Shown here: piece after piece, positions 17,607 to 27,219 of the stretch
How positions within the stretch are numbered: position 1 is the first letter of the stretch
Layout of the letters: each line of letters begins with the position of its first letter
Origin: Pseudoalteromonas phenolica
GTDB lineage: Bacteria; Pseudomonadota; Gammaproteobacteria; Enterobacterales; Alteromonadaceae
Length of the DNA stretch: 64,000 nucleotides
Reading direction: 5' to 3'
NCBI RefSeq assembly: GCF_005886345.1
Contig: NZ_PNEC01000037.1
Coordinates: forward strand, 1-64,000
Translations under genes and position numbers: made by a program
The notes under the pieces: generated by a model
The model's database searches: none
Told to the model about the DNA's origin: nothing
Seen by the model: the letters and a program-made list of their open reading frames with translations, nothing else

Positions 17607-18506
17607 ATGGCGATCCCTCGCATTCAATCATATGCGTTACCTCAATGCTGCCCAGAAAATAAGACAAATTGGCAAGTCGATCCCGATAAGGCTGTCCTAT
17701 TAGTTCATGATATGCAGTCTTACTTTGTTAATTTTTACGATGTTGAAGGTGAACTCGTAAAGAAACTTGTTAAGCATATAGATGCACTGATATTGGCTGC
17801 TCGTGCAGCTAATATTCCGGTTATTTATACAGCTCAGCCTGCTGATCAAAAGCCTGAGGACAGAGCATTGCTTACTGATTTTTGGGGGAGTGGGTTAACA
17901 AATCGAGACACCAGTATTCTTTCAACGATTGCGCCAAAAGATGGTGACAAGGTGTATACCAAGTGGCGTTACAGTGCGTTCAAAAGAAGCAGTTTACTGG
18001 ATGACATGAAAGCACAAGGAAGAGATCAACTGTTGATTTGTGGGATCTACGCACATATCGGAATTTTATCGACCGCATTAGATGCTTTCATGTATGACAT
18101 AAAAGCATTTGTGGTTGCAGATGCAATCGCTGACTTTAGCCTTGAAGAACACCTACAGGCTATAGGGTATATTTCTTCACGATGCGGTCAAGTTGCACTT
18201 TTAGAAGACGTAACAGCAAGCTTAAGCGTTGATCATGAAGATCGAAACAATCATAGAGACCTAGTATCAATACCATCTCTACAGTGTGCGGTTGCAGAGA
18301 TTTTAAATATAGAGATAGACGAGGTCGATCCTGAAGAGAATTTATTATACCTAGGTTTAGACTCTATAAGAGTAATGACTTTATTAGAGAAATGGCGTGC
18401 TCAAGGTATCAATATAACTTTAGAGCAGCTCGCTGAAGGTGCTTCAATTCGCGATTGGCATGAAATCATGCAAACTAGATCTCAGTTAGAGGCTGTGATT
18501 GCATGA
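17607..18506 (+). CDS. mxcF: Isochorismatase with aryl carrier protein domain (EntB/MxcF type)
   Basis: A 299-aa bifunctional protein. Residues about 1-210 are the isochorismatase (AVLLVHDMQSYFVNFY, KWRYSAFKRSSLLDDM, LLICGIYAHIGILSTALDAF), which makes 2,3-dihydro-2,3-DHB from isochorismate. Residues about 220-295 are the aryl carrier protein, whose phosphopantetheine Ser lies in YLGLDSIRVMTLL. The length equals EntB. GGAATAG precedes the start; the 3' end overlaps the NRPS start (ATGA), so the two are translationally coupled. A phosphopantetheinyl transferase is needed but not encoded in this window. Confidence 0.93.
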   Translation: MAIPRIQSYALPQCCPENKTNWQVDPDKAVLLVHDMQSYFVNFYDVEGELVKKLVKHIDALILAARAANIPVIYTAQPADQKPEDRALLTDFWGSGLTNRDTSILSTIAPKDGDKVYTKWRYSAFKRSSLLDDMKAQGRDQLLICGIYAHIGILSTALDAFMYDIKAFVVADAIADFSLEEHLQAIGYISSRCGQVALLEDVTASLSVDHEDRNNHRDLVSIPSLQCAVAEILNIEIDEVDPEENLLYLGLDSIRVMTLLEKWRAQGINITLEQLAEGASIRDWHEIMQTRSQLEAVIA

Positions 18507-21500
18507 TAAAAAAGTCTTTAACTGCAGCACAATTAGGTATTTGGCTTGGCCAAGCTAAGCACGCTGGTAGTGTTCGGTACAATACCGCCGAGTATATTGA
18601 ATTAAATACAGCTGTGAACGCTGAATTATTTCTGCTGGCAGCTGCTAGGGTTTTACAAGAAACATCATCGTTAAACGTTAGCTTCGAGCAAAACCAAGGT
18701 TTACCAGTTCAAAGCATGTTGAATGCGGTTGAACGAACGGCTAAACATGGAGATTACCTAGACCTATCAAACCAAAGTGAGCCAATTATTGCTGCAGAGC
18801 AATTTTTAGCTCAGTGGCAAATGCACCCTTATGATTTAAGTAAGGGAGATTTGTACCGTCACATCTTGATCCGTATTAATAGTAATAAGTTTTTGTGGGC
18901 TTTGGGAGCGCATCATATCGCGCTGGATGGGTTTAGTTTTTCATTAATAACTAATCGTGTGTTAAATGCTTATGAAGGGAATGAGGTTGTCTCTGACATA
19001 GCTCAATATGAGGCCTTAATAGATGAAGACATAAAATATAAAAATAGCAACGCTTACCATAGGGATGAAAATTATTGGACTGAAGAACTCAGTTTTTTTG
19101 GCAATGCAGTCACTTTGACGCAACAACCGCTTAACGGTAATGCGGAAAAGCTAAAAGTAACCGCATTTATAGATAAGTCGCAACTGAAGAGTTTAGACAC
19201 GCTCGCAAAAGAAAAAAACAGTAATTGGTCAGAACTACTATTTACAGCTGTTAGTTACCTAACTTATCAACAAACAGGCGTCGAAAAAACCATTATTGGT
19301 ATGCCTGTTGCCAATCGCATTGCTTCTAAAGCTGCCAATACACCTTGTATGCACATGAATATAGTACCAATTAAGGTGTTGTTTAGTGAGTGTGTTGATT
19401 TTGCTGAGTTACTCGTCCAAGTAAGTAAAAGGCTCCAAAAGGCAAGGCGACATTTTCGCTTTAGATATGAAAATCTAAGAGCTAAAAGCAATGAGGGTCT
19501 TATCCCTAAACGCCTTTTTGGTCCAGTTGTTAACATTTTACCTTTTGAGCGTAATACAACATGTGAAGGGAGTCGAGTTGTTAATCATCCATTATCTGCT
19601 GGGCCGGTTGAAGATATTGCTTTCATTTTTATTATGCAGAGTAATGGTAGTGTCCGTTTTGAAATAGAAGCAAATCAGAGCGGTTATAGCTGTGAAGATT
19701 TGATTGGGTTGAAAAAAGCATTCATAACACTTTTAGATGACCTTACATCGCAACTATCACAGCCTTTAAAAGTAACGAGATCAGATTTTGCTTTATGTTC
19801 GATTCAAAAAGCGCCAGATAAGAGGAATGTTTTAGAAAGCTTATTTGCACAAGCGAAAGCTTCACCTTCAAAAAATGCATTGCAGAATATAGAAGGGGAA
19901 AGCTTAAGTTACGGACAACTCGTTGAAAAGGTTTCGCATCTGGCAAGCAAATTAATTCAGATAACTAAGCGCTCCGATAGATGTATTTTGTTGGCCTTAC
20001 CCCGTAGTCAAAATACCATAATTGCAATGTGGGCAGTCCTATTAGCTGAATGTCGCTTTGTCTTTATCGATATCGATGCACCTTTAAGTCGAAACCGAAT
20101 GATTATTGAAGACGCCTCTCCAGAATTGGTTTTAGTTGATGCTTCAAGTGCACATTTGACGATTTTTGATGAATCGAACATAACAAAAGTAAGTGTTGAT
20201 TCAGCTTTAATTGAAGTAAGAGAAGGTGACATACATTTGCCAACTAAACTGGCAGATTCTAAACAGGCATATTTGATTTATACATCAGGATCTACGGGTA
20301 AACCAAAAGGTGTACAAATAAGCCAAGGAGCACTCTCAGGTTTTGTAAATGGTGCTAAAACGGCTTATGGCATTAGTCAGGATGATCGCGTATTGCAGTT
20401 TGCACCATTTCATTTTGATACTTGTATTGAAGAGGTCTTTGTTACTCAAACTTTGGGTGCGACATTAATATTGCGAAATGATGAAATGCTGAATTCATTC
20501 GAGTGTTTCATTAGCGAAGTCGAAAGGTTGCAAATAACAGTCTTAGATTTACCTACCGCCTATTGGCATGAGCTTTGTCACTTTGTTTGTGAGACTAAAA
20601 CGACCATGCCAGCTTCAGTACATACCATTATTATTGGTGGCGAAGCAGTTAACAGAAAACGTGTTGAGTCTTGGTGCCAGCTATTTTCTAACTCAATTAG
20701 ATTGCTAAACACATATGGTCCAACAGAGGCCACTGTAGTTGCTACTTTCACCGATTTAAGTACCAATACAAATACCAGCCTTATTGGTCATCCTTTACCG
20801 GGTCGTGAGACATTAGTGGTCAGGGAACCGAGACAACTGGCAAAATTTGGAGAGCGAGGTGAGCTTTGGTTATCAGGCACAGGCTTGGCCAGTGGATATT
20901 TGGGCTTAGATAAACAAAACGAAGCGGCATTTGTAAAATTTTGGCATCCAATAAAGCAACACTATATCGATGCATATCGCACAGGTGATGTTGTTCGAAT
21001 GTTACCTGACGGGCAATTAGAATATATTGGTAGAGCTGACTCTCAATTAAAAATTAGTGGTTATCGAATAGAAATAGGAGAGATAGAAGCTGTGTTGCTT
21101 GGCTTGAAAGGGATCCAAGAAGCTGCAGTGACCATTATTAAGGACCTCACTGGAAAGCCAAAAGGGCTTTGCGCTCATATTGTAAGTGAGTACGAATGGA
21201 ATTTAGCTACTTTACGTGAGGCGTTGGCTTTATCTTTACCAAGTGCAATGCTCCCAGGGCAGTATCATACTCATTCATCATTGCCTAAAACACCAGCAAA
21301 CAAAGTCGACCGTAAACAACTCGAAGGTTTCCAAAGTTATGAAATGCTTAATGGCTCTCTTACTGAATTAGAACAAAGCATTGCAGCAGTTTGGCAAGAA
21401 GTTTTAGGCATTGAAGTACAAAATGCTGAGGACAACTTTTTTAATATAGGGGGACAATCACTCCAATGTATTCAAGTTGCAGCTCGGCTGAGCCAGCTAT

Positions 21501-22828
21501 TTAATAAGCAGGTTAGTGTTGCTTTCTTATTTGCGCACCCAACTTTAAAAGAGTTGAGTTTAGCATTAGAGGGTAATACTGAAGAGCAACAGCAGGGCTC
21601 AAATAGTGTCGCTGCTCAACTAGACAAAGACTTATTAGAGTTCAAAGAAGCGCTGCAATCAGTTACGCCTATTAAGGTGAGTTCACGATCTGTTAATACG
21701 GTTTTATTAACGGGCGCTACAGGCTTTGTTGGTGCGCAAATATTAAAGAGTTTATTACTTCAACCTGATTTGAAAATAGTATGTGCAGTGAGAGCAAATG
21801 ACATTGCGCACGCAAAAGCTAGGCTCCAAAGTGCATTCCAGGCACAGAAAATAGGCTCGATTGATTTTTCTAGCGTAGAGTTTCTACTTACCGATATAGC
21901 TAAACCACTTTTAGGTCTTGATGAGCAAGCTTACAATTCACTCGGTCATCAAGTAACTCAAGTGTTACATAACGCCGCACACACGTCTGTTCTGCGAGAT
22001 TACAAAAGTTTAAAAACAGCCAATGTAACAACGACATCGCAGCTATTGATGTTTGCAAAGAGATTTTCAGCTTCTTTTAATCAGGTATCAACTATTGCAG
22101 TAGCACCGACTGATGGTGCGCCCCTTGCTGAAGAGTTTGTTGCGCGACATTCAGGGTTAAATGACGGTTATCAACAATCAAAGTGGTTGTCTGAAGCGAT
22201 GGTTGAGACGTCAATTCAACAAGGTATTACTTCAAAAATATATAGATTGGCACGTGTGACAGGGTCGCTACAAAGTGGCTATATTAACCAAAACGACTTG
22301 GTATGGCGCATTCTTAGGACTGGTTTGAAACATCTTAAATTGCCCCAACTAGCCGTTTTTGAACCCTGGACCCCGGTTGATAAGGTCGCCAAATTTGTGG
22401 CAGACCAAACACTTCATGGTACGCAAAATAGCGTGTTCAATGTCACCCCAGATACTTTGGTCTCTTTATCACAATTATATTTATGGTTACAGGAATATGG
22501 TTTTGCATTCGAAATTGTCCCTCTGGATGATTGGTTAAAAACCATTGAGCAATCGAGCGATGAAGATGATTTAGCCATAGCGAGTTTTTTCAGAGCTCAA
22601 AGCCAAAAGTCTCATGAACCAATGAAGCTTGAAGCATTTAATCGAAACTTTAAATCGGCAAGTTGTTCGAGCGAGACTCGGTTAGAGTCTCTCACCAAAA
22701 GTGATTTAGCCATTTATCTTGATTATGCGTTTGACAGCGGATTAATCAATGTGACGTCTCACTTAGTTGCTTTCCAAAATATAAAAAAATTAATTGCATT
22801 TCTAAAACTTGAAAAGGAATTGTCATGA
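18503..22828 (+). CDS. mxcG: Nonribosomal peptide synthetase, C-A-PCP-reductase (MxcG type)
   Basis: A 1441-aa single-module NRPS with reductive release. Condensation domain about residues 1-430 with HHxxxDG at 136-142 (HHIALDG). Adenylation domain about 440-940 with LIYTSGSTGKPKGV (about 590), NTYGPTEATVVATF and GYRIEIGEIE (about 852). Carrier protein with NFFNIGGQSLQCIQV (about 976). C-terminal thioester reductase (Rossmann motif TGATGFVGAQIL about 1070, YxxxK as YQQSK about 1218). Aligned with GrsA, the specificity residues read D-T-E-D-I-G-T-V-V, close to the lysine code DAESIGSVV I recall for bacitracin synthetase. The layout and lysine call are those of myxochelin synthetase MxcG, which adds DHB to both amines of lysine and releases an aldehyde or alcohol. 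Confidence 0.92.
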   Translation: MIKKSLTAAQLGIWLGQAKHAGSVRYNTAEYIELNTAVNAELFLLAAARVLQETSSLNVSFEQNQGLPVQSMLNAVERTAKHGDYLDLSNQSEPIIAAEQFLAQWQMHPYDLSKGDLYRHILIRINSNKFLWALGAHHIALDGFSFSLITNRVLNAYEGNEVVSDIAQYEALIDEDIKYKNSNAYHRDENYWTEELSFFGNAVTLTQQPLNGNAEKLKVTAFIDKSQLKSLDTLAKEKNSNWSELLFTAVSYLTYQQTGVEKTIIGMPVANRIASKAANTPCMHMNIVPIKVLFSECVDFAELLVQVSKRLQKARRHFRFRYENLRAKSNEGLIPKRLFGPVVNILPFERNTTCEGSRVVNHPLSAGPVEDIAFIFIMQSNGSVRFEIEANQSGYSCEDLIGLKKAFITLLDDLTSQLSQPLKVTRSDFALCSIQKAPDKRNVLESLFAQAKASPSKNALQNIEGESLSYGQLVEKVSHLASKLIQITKRSDRCILLALPRSQNTIIAMWAVLLAECRFVFIDIDAPLSRNRMIIEDASPELVLVDASSAHLTIFDESNITKVSVDSALIEVREGDIHLPTKLADSKQAYLIYTSGSTGKPKGVQISQGALSGFVNGAKTAYGISQDDRVLQFAPFHFDTCIEEVFVTQTLGATLILRNDEMLNSFECFISEVERLQITVLDLPTAYWHELCHFVCETKTTMPASVHTIIIGGEAVNRKRVESWCQLFSNSIRLLNTYGPTEATVVATFTDLSTNTNTSLIGHPLPGRETLVVREPRQLAKFGERGELWLSGTGLASGYLGLDKQNEAAFVKFWHPIKQHYIDAYRTGDVVRMLPDGQLEYIGRADSQLKISGYRIEIGEIEAVLLGLKGIQEAAVTIIKDLTGKPKGLCAHIVSEYEWNLATLREALALSLPSAMLPGQYHTHSSLPKTPANKVDRKQLEGFQSYEMLNGSLTELEQSIAAVWQEVLGIEVQNAEDNFFNIGGQSLQCIQVAARLSQLFNKQVSVAFLFAHPTLKELSLALEGNTEEQQQGSNSVAAQLDKDLLEFKEALQSVTPIKVSSRSVNTVLLTGATGFVGAQILKSLLLQPDLKIVCAVRANDIAHAKARLQSAFQAQKIGSIDFSSVEFLLTDIAKPLLGLDEQAYNSLGHQVTQVLHNAAHTSVLRDYKSLKTANVTTTSQLLMFAKRFSASFNQVSTIAVAPTDGAPLAEEFVARHSGLNDGYQQSKWLSEAMVETSIQQGITSKIYRLARVTGSLQSGYINQNDLVWRILRTGLKHLKLPQLAVFEPWTPVDKVAKFVADQTLHGTQNSVFNVTPDTLVSLSQLYLWLQEYGFAFEIVPLDDWLKTIEQSSDEDDLAIASFFRAQSQKSHEPMKLEAFNRNFKSASCSSETRLESLTKSDLAIYLDYAFDSGLINVTSHLVAFQNIKKLIAFLKLEKELS

Positions 22829-23646
22829 CTCAGCGACAGCCTATTAAACCAAGTGGCCCTCGACGCGTTTATTGCGTAGCAAAACGCTATATTACAAAAA
22901 ACCTTTTACGTATAACTGTCTCTGGTGAGGAGTTATTGGGTTTTCCCGATGGCTATCATGGGGCACATATTAAGCTCTTTTTTGCTAATCGTGAAAGCGG
23001 CACTTTAGAGCTACCAGTGCGAGACAAAATGGGCAAAATCAAATGGCCTGACAATAAACCTATCACACGTGCATATACGGTAAGAGCGTACCGTTCTCAC
23101 AGTAATGAATTGGATATTGACTTTGTAGTACATGGAGATAGTAGCCCAGCATCGGGTTGGGCTGTTAATGCCAAGGTCGGTTCTGAGATTGGTGTTGCAG
23201 GTCCAGGTGGTCCTGATCCTCTTCTTGCAAAAGCTGATTGGCACATCTTAGCTGGTGATTTGACCGCAGTTCCCGCGATAAGTGCTTTAGTTGAAGGATT
23301 CGAGTCTCATGTTACTGCGAAAGTATTTATAGAGTTAGACAGTTTAGAAGATAAGCATTTTATATCTGCCCCGAGTGGAGTTGAAATTCGTTGGTTCGAG
23401 CGCAAGAAAGGTGACTCTACTCAACTGGCAAAAGCAATAGCGAATACAGCGTTCCCAAATAATGCAACATCGATGAGTGCTTTTATCGCTGGTGAAAACA
23501 GTGCTGTACTTGCCTGTAGAAAGCAGTTGATTCAGGATTTTGGGCTGAGCAAAAAACAACTTTATGCCATTCCTTATTGGCGACGTGGGCAAGATGAGGA
23601 GACTTATCATGAACAGCGTCACGTCATTATGGATGAGGTTTACTAA
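22825..23646 (+). CDS. Siderophore-interacting protein, FAD-dependent ferric-siderophore reductase
   Basis: A 273-aa cytoplasmic flavoprotein of the ViuB/YqjH (SIP) family. Residues about 10-130 are the FAD-binding barrel (KPITRAYTVRAYR, the RxYTxR FAD motif, and ELDIDFVVHGDSSPASGWA), and about 135-260 the NAD(P)H-binding lobe (WHILAGDLTAVPAISALVEG; WRRGQDEETYHEQRHVIMDE at the C-terminus). It reduces Fe(III) in the imported siderophore to release iron. It overlaps the NRPS gene by 4 bases and is followed directly by the DHB dehydrogenase gene. Confidence 0.9.
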   Translation: MTQRQPIKPSGPRRVYCVAKRYITKNLLRITVSGEELLGFPDGYHGAHIKLFFANRESGTLELPVRDKMGKIKWPDNKPITRAYTVRAYRSHSNELDIDFVVHGDSSPASGWAVNAKVGSEIGVAGPGGPDPLLAKADWHILAGDLTAVPAISALVEGFESHVTAKVFIELDSLEDKHFISAPSGVEIRWFERKKGDSTQLAKAIANTAFPNNATSMSAFIAGENSAVLACRKQLIQDFGLSKKQLYAIPYWRRGQDEETYHEQRHVIMDEVY

Positions 23647-24420
23647 ATGCCTTCATCTAATGAGTTTTACGGAAAAGTAGTTTTAGTTACAGGCGCATAT
23701 CAAGGAATAGGAAAGGCTGTGGTTGAACTACTGATTGCTCGTGAAGCGATTGTTGTTGCTGCAGATATTGCTTTTAGCTCGTCCGAACTTGTTGAGCAAA
23801 CTGCCAATCTATTTCAAATACATTTAGACGTTTCTAGTCAAGAAAATGTAAATGATGTAGTTGGGGTGATTGAGGATAAACTGGGCCATATAGAGTATTT
23901 AGCCAGTGTCGCTGGTATTTTGCATATGGGCTCAATCTTAGAGCAGGGCAATGCTGAATGGCAAAACACCTTTGCTGTGAATTGCCATGGGCCATTTTAT
24001 CTGTGCCAAGCAGTTGCAAAAAGAATGCAACAGTGCCGCCGAGGTTCAATAGTTGCTGTTGGCAGCAATGCGGCACAAACGCCTAGGGTAAACATGGGAA
24101 GCTATTGTGCTTCAAAGGCCGCATTAACTGCATTAATTAAAAATCTAGCATTAGAACTTGCGCCATATAATGTTCGTTGCAATTTAGTCGCCCCTGGGTC
24201 GACAGACACCCAAATGCAGCAACAACTCTGGCGCGATACAAACGGCGCTGCGAAAACCATCGCAGGCGATCTAGAACAATTCAAACTAGGCATACCTCTT
24301 GGTCGCATTGCGACACCTTTTGACATTGCCAATACCATTTTATTTTTACTCAGCGATCAAGCTAAGCACATTACCATGTCCAATTTATTGGTAGATGGTG
24401 GTGCAACGCTGGGACATTAA
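23647..24420 (+). CDS. mxcC: 2,3-dihydro-2,3-dihydroxybenzoate dehydrogenase (EntA/MxcC type)
   Basis: A 257-aa short-chain dehydrogenase. NAD-binding motif TGAYQGIG at residues about 14-21, catalytic Ser in VAVGSNAAQTPR and YxxxK in GSYCASKAAL. It oxidises the EntB-type product to 2,3-DHB. Context, not sequence alone, separates it from other SDRs. It begins on the base after the preceding stop codon. Confidence 0.88.
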   Translation: MPSSNEFYGKVVLVTGAYQGIGKAVVELLIAREAIVVAADIAFSSSELVEQTANLFQIHLDVSSQENVNDVVGVIEDKLGHIEYLASVAGILHMGSILEQGNAEWQNTFAVNCHGPFYLCQAVAKRMQQCRRGSIVAVGSNAAQTPRVNMGSYCASKAALTALIKNLALELAPYNVRCNLVAPGSTDTQMQQQLWRDTNGAAKTIAGDLEQFKLGIPLGRIATPFDIANTILFLLSDQAKHITMSNLLVDGGATLGH

Positions 24421-24433
24421 TTTCGAGGATACT

Positions 24434-25687
24434 ATGAATAATCAGCCACTTTCTTTTACCCAATCACAAAAATTGCAATCGCAGGGCGAGCAAGTGATTG
24501 CCGGTTTTACCCAATCTATGATGAAAAAGCCAGAGCAGTTTTCACCAGGGGCCTTTCCTGTTTATTTAGCAGGGGGGGAAGGAGCAGTAGTGACAGATGT
24601 AGATGGCAATCAATATATTGACTTCATTTGTGGTCTTGCTGCAAATACTTTAGGTCACAACCACCCAGTTGTGACAAAGGCTATTTCAGACAATTTAAGC
24701 AATGGATTAATTCATTCTCTCCCCACGCCTGTCGAAGTAAAAACAGCCCAAACTTTAGTCGACGTGATCCCAGGGGCTGAGATGGTTCGTTTCTTCAAAA
24801 CGGGTGCAGACGCAAACTCAGCAGCTGTGAGGTTGGCTCGTCACGTTACAGGTCGCGATGAAATAATGACTGTGGGTTATAACGGTTGGCATGACCAATA
24901 CATGTTTGATACCCCAGGGGTACCTTCTGCTATTGCATCTCTTACGCATAGAATGCCGCTTTTCACTCCTGCTGATGAGCCTAAAATAATTGAAAAAATT
25001 GCAGACAGAAAAGACCAGCTAGCAGTCGTTTTATTATCAGTGCCTTATAATCGGGTTCTAGAAAAAGCCTTTTTGCAACAGCTCAGAGAGACCTGTTCTG
25101 AACATGGAGTTGTGCTAGTTTTTGATGAAGTTGTAACTGGGTTTAGACTTGCACCTGGCGGGGCTCAAGAATATTTCGGGGTCAATGCTGATTTAGTCAC
25201 TTTATCTAAAGGGATTGCTGCAGGTATGCCACTATCAGCTGTAGCTGGTTGTTCTAAGTTAATGTCACGTATTAATGAACTTCAAGTGTCGACCACTTTT
25301 GGTGGTGAAATGCTGTCACTAGAGGTGTGTGATGCCGTTATAAAGGAATACAAACGTACAGACTTTACTTCATATATTGCTAAATTAGGCAGTATTTTAA
25401 AATCAGAAGTCAATCAGATCTCTGAGCAACTGGGAACCCCACTTCGCGTTGTAGGCTATGATGCGATCCCTATGTTTCTATTCGCTAAAAATCCAGAAGA
25501 GCATGTGAAATTTGCAATCCCATTTTTAGCACAAATGGCAAAGCGTGGCATTTTAATGCGCAGAGAGGTCAACTTCATTTCTGGTGCACATACAATGGAG
25601 CAGATTAATGACACGATTACTGCAGTGAAAGCATCGCTAATAGAAATGCAGTCAGAAGGCGTATTTGATACTAAGGAAAATACCTAA
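24434..25687 (+). CDS. mxcL: Class-III PLP aminotransferase (MxcL type)
   Basis: A 417-aa enzyme related to glutamate-1-semialdehyde aminotransferase. VVLVFDEVVTGFRLAPGGAQ holds the PLP-ring Asp and LVTLSKGIAAGMPLSAVAG the Schiff-base Lys; FKTGADANSAAVRLAR is the phosphate loop. In the myxochelin pathway MxcL turns the aldehyde released by the NRPS into a primary amine, giving myxochelin B. The start at ATG 24434, with GAGG seven bases upstream, is preferred over the frame opening at 24395, which lies inside the previous gene. Confidence 0.88.
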   Translation: MNNQPLSFTQSQKLQSQGEQVIAGFTQSMMKKPEQFSPGAFPVYLAGGEGAVVTDVDGNQYIDFICGLAANTLGHNHPVVTKAISDNLSNGLIHSLPTPVEVKTAQTLVDVIPGAEMVRFFKTGADANSAAVRLARHVTGRDEIMTVGYNGWHDQYMFDTPGVPSAIASLTHRMPLFTPADEPKIIEKIADRKDQLAVVLLSVPYNRVLEKAFLQQLRETCSEHGVVLVFDEVVTGFRLAPGGAQEYFGVNADLVTLSKGIAAGMPLSAVAGCSKLMSRINELQVSTTFGGEMLSLEVCDAVIKEYKRTDFTSYIAKLGSILKSEVNQISEQLGTPLRVVGYDAIPMFLFAKNPEEHVKFAIPFLAQMAKRGILMRREVNFISGAHTMEQINDTITAVKASLIEMQSEGVFDTKENT

Positions 25688-27219
25688 TGGCATGTTCATG
25701 TTTATCGACGCAGCGTTTTGCTGCGCTTGCCAAAGCTATGAGTGAGCAGTCTTTTGGCAGTAATCAAGTAAGTGAGCTCAATAGCCTAAAAGCGGTATGT
25801 AAGAAACCGCATAATGAAAACCTTAAGACGCTGATTGATAATGTTTTTATTTATACAGCAGACTTAAACAATACAGTGATCTCAGACGGTTGGGTTTTAA
25901 TTCATGGTAAGCAGATAGTTGCATTAGGAAAACAGGGAGAGCAACCGACAGATTTTGATAAGAAAGTAGATGGCGCCGGTAAGTTGATGCTGCCGGGGTT
26001 AGTTAATCCCCATTGGCATGAAAGCTTTGTTGCGCCAAACTTTGAATCGCCTGATGACTGTAACTTAGAGCCTACCGCTTATTCGAATGGCGGCAATATT
26101 GCAGCATTAGGCTCGATGTTTGGTTTTATCTCAACAGTAGGCGATAAGTTAACGCTCGAAGAAGGGTTAGCAATTGCAAGATGGAGTATGTGGACTCAGC
26201 TTCGATCTGGCACGACTGCTTTGGGCGATCTAGGTTCAGCTAATAAAGCAGACTCAATGGCATTAGCAGCCATTGATTTGGGAATGCGATTGCGAGTAAG
26301 TCGTTGGGGTTCTGATGTGATGTTAGAAGCTGATAAAGCTTCGCCAACGATTATTGCAGACACTCAATTGCAAACTGAGGATTGGCTGTCACTTATTGAA
26401 ACTTGGGATAACCATAGTTCAGGTTTAATTGGTGCGATGCCTTCTGTTATGGGCGCGTTTGGTAGTTCTGACAAGCAACTGGAGGCTTTAGCGAGTATCA
26501 CTCAACAATACAAAGTTCCTTATGCAACGCACTTAGCGCCTCTAAAGAATGAACGACGAGAGGTTGAACGAGTATTCGGTCTTTCACCTATTGCTCGTTT
26601 TGATGCTATGGGGTTACTGACAGATAAACTGCTCGCAGTTCATACAGCATATGCCAGTGAAAGCGAATACCAAAGGCTTATCGAAACTGGCGTTAATATC
26701 TGTCACTCACCGGCCCATTATGGGATGCTTGGAGAGTCGACAGTCAGTGAGACCGGACAAATCGGTAGATTCTTAAAAGAGGGGGTTTGGGTCTCAAGCA
26801 GTACAGATGGAGACATCTCCTTTATAGGTGGTATGTGCGAAGCAATGAGAGGTGCTCATCTAGGCCACAATGAAGCACAAAACTGTAATACAGCTTGCCC
26901 GCCAACATTAGCACTGAAAACTGCGACCTTGTTTGGTTCTAAAGCTTTAGGGTGGGAGGATAAAATAGGTTCTATCGAGGTTGGTAAACAAGCCGACTTT
27001 GTACTGATCAATAATGATGATTATCGCTATAAGTTATCCGGGCATCCACTTAGAACGTTTATCGTAACGGGCTCTAGTAAAGATGTAGACTCGGTCATGG
27101 TTGCTGGTGATTTTGTTGTTAAAGATGGTCGAAGTACTCGCTTTAATGAAGATGAGCTATATCAAGATTATCAAAAAGCTGTTGCAAGTGCCCGTAAACG
27201 CATAGGGGGACCTGGATGA
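25687..27219 (+). CDS. mxcM: Amidohydrolase-superfamily enzyme (MxcM type, imidazoline formation)
   Basis: A 510-aa TIM-barrel metal enzyme of the chlorohydrolase/deaminase group. The HxH metal site is NPHWHESF (about residue 114), further ligands are in ATHLAPL and AVHTAYA and the Asp in SSTDGDISF. About 50 residues precede the usual start of the family (LIDNVFIYTADLN). In Pseudoalteromonas piscicida the homologue MxcM is known to be needed for pseudochelin A, in which the amine and neighbouring catechol amide of myxochelin B close to a 4,5-dihydroimidazole. Same position in the operon here supports the same job. Start overlaps the mxcL stop (TAATG). Confidence 0.85.
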   Translation: MACSCLSTQRFAALAKAMSEQSFGSNQVSELNSLKAVCKKPHNENLKTLIDNVFIYTADLNNTVISDGWVLIHGKQIVALGKQGEQPTDFDKKVDGAGKLMLPGLVNPHWHESFVAPNFESPDDCNLEPTAYSNGGNIAALGSMFGFISTVGDKLTLEEGLAIARWSMWTQLRSGTTALGDLGSANKADSMALAAIDLGMRLRVSRWGSDVMLEADKASPTIIADTQLQTEDWLSLIETWDNHSSGLIGAMPSVMGAFGSSDKQLEALASITQQYKVPYATHLAPLKNERREVERVFGLSPIARFDAMGLLTDKLLAVHTAYASESEYQRLIETGVNICHSPAHYGMLGESTVSETGQIGRFLKEGVWVSSSTDGDISFIGGMCEAMRGAHLGHNEAQNCNTACPPTLALKTATLFGSKALGWEDKIGSIEVGKQADFVLINNDDYRYKLSGHPLRTFIVTGSSKDVDSVMVAGDFVVKDGRSTRFNEDELYQDYQKAVASARKRIGGPG

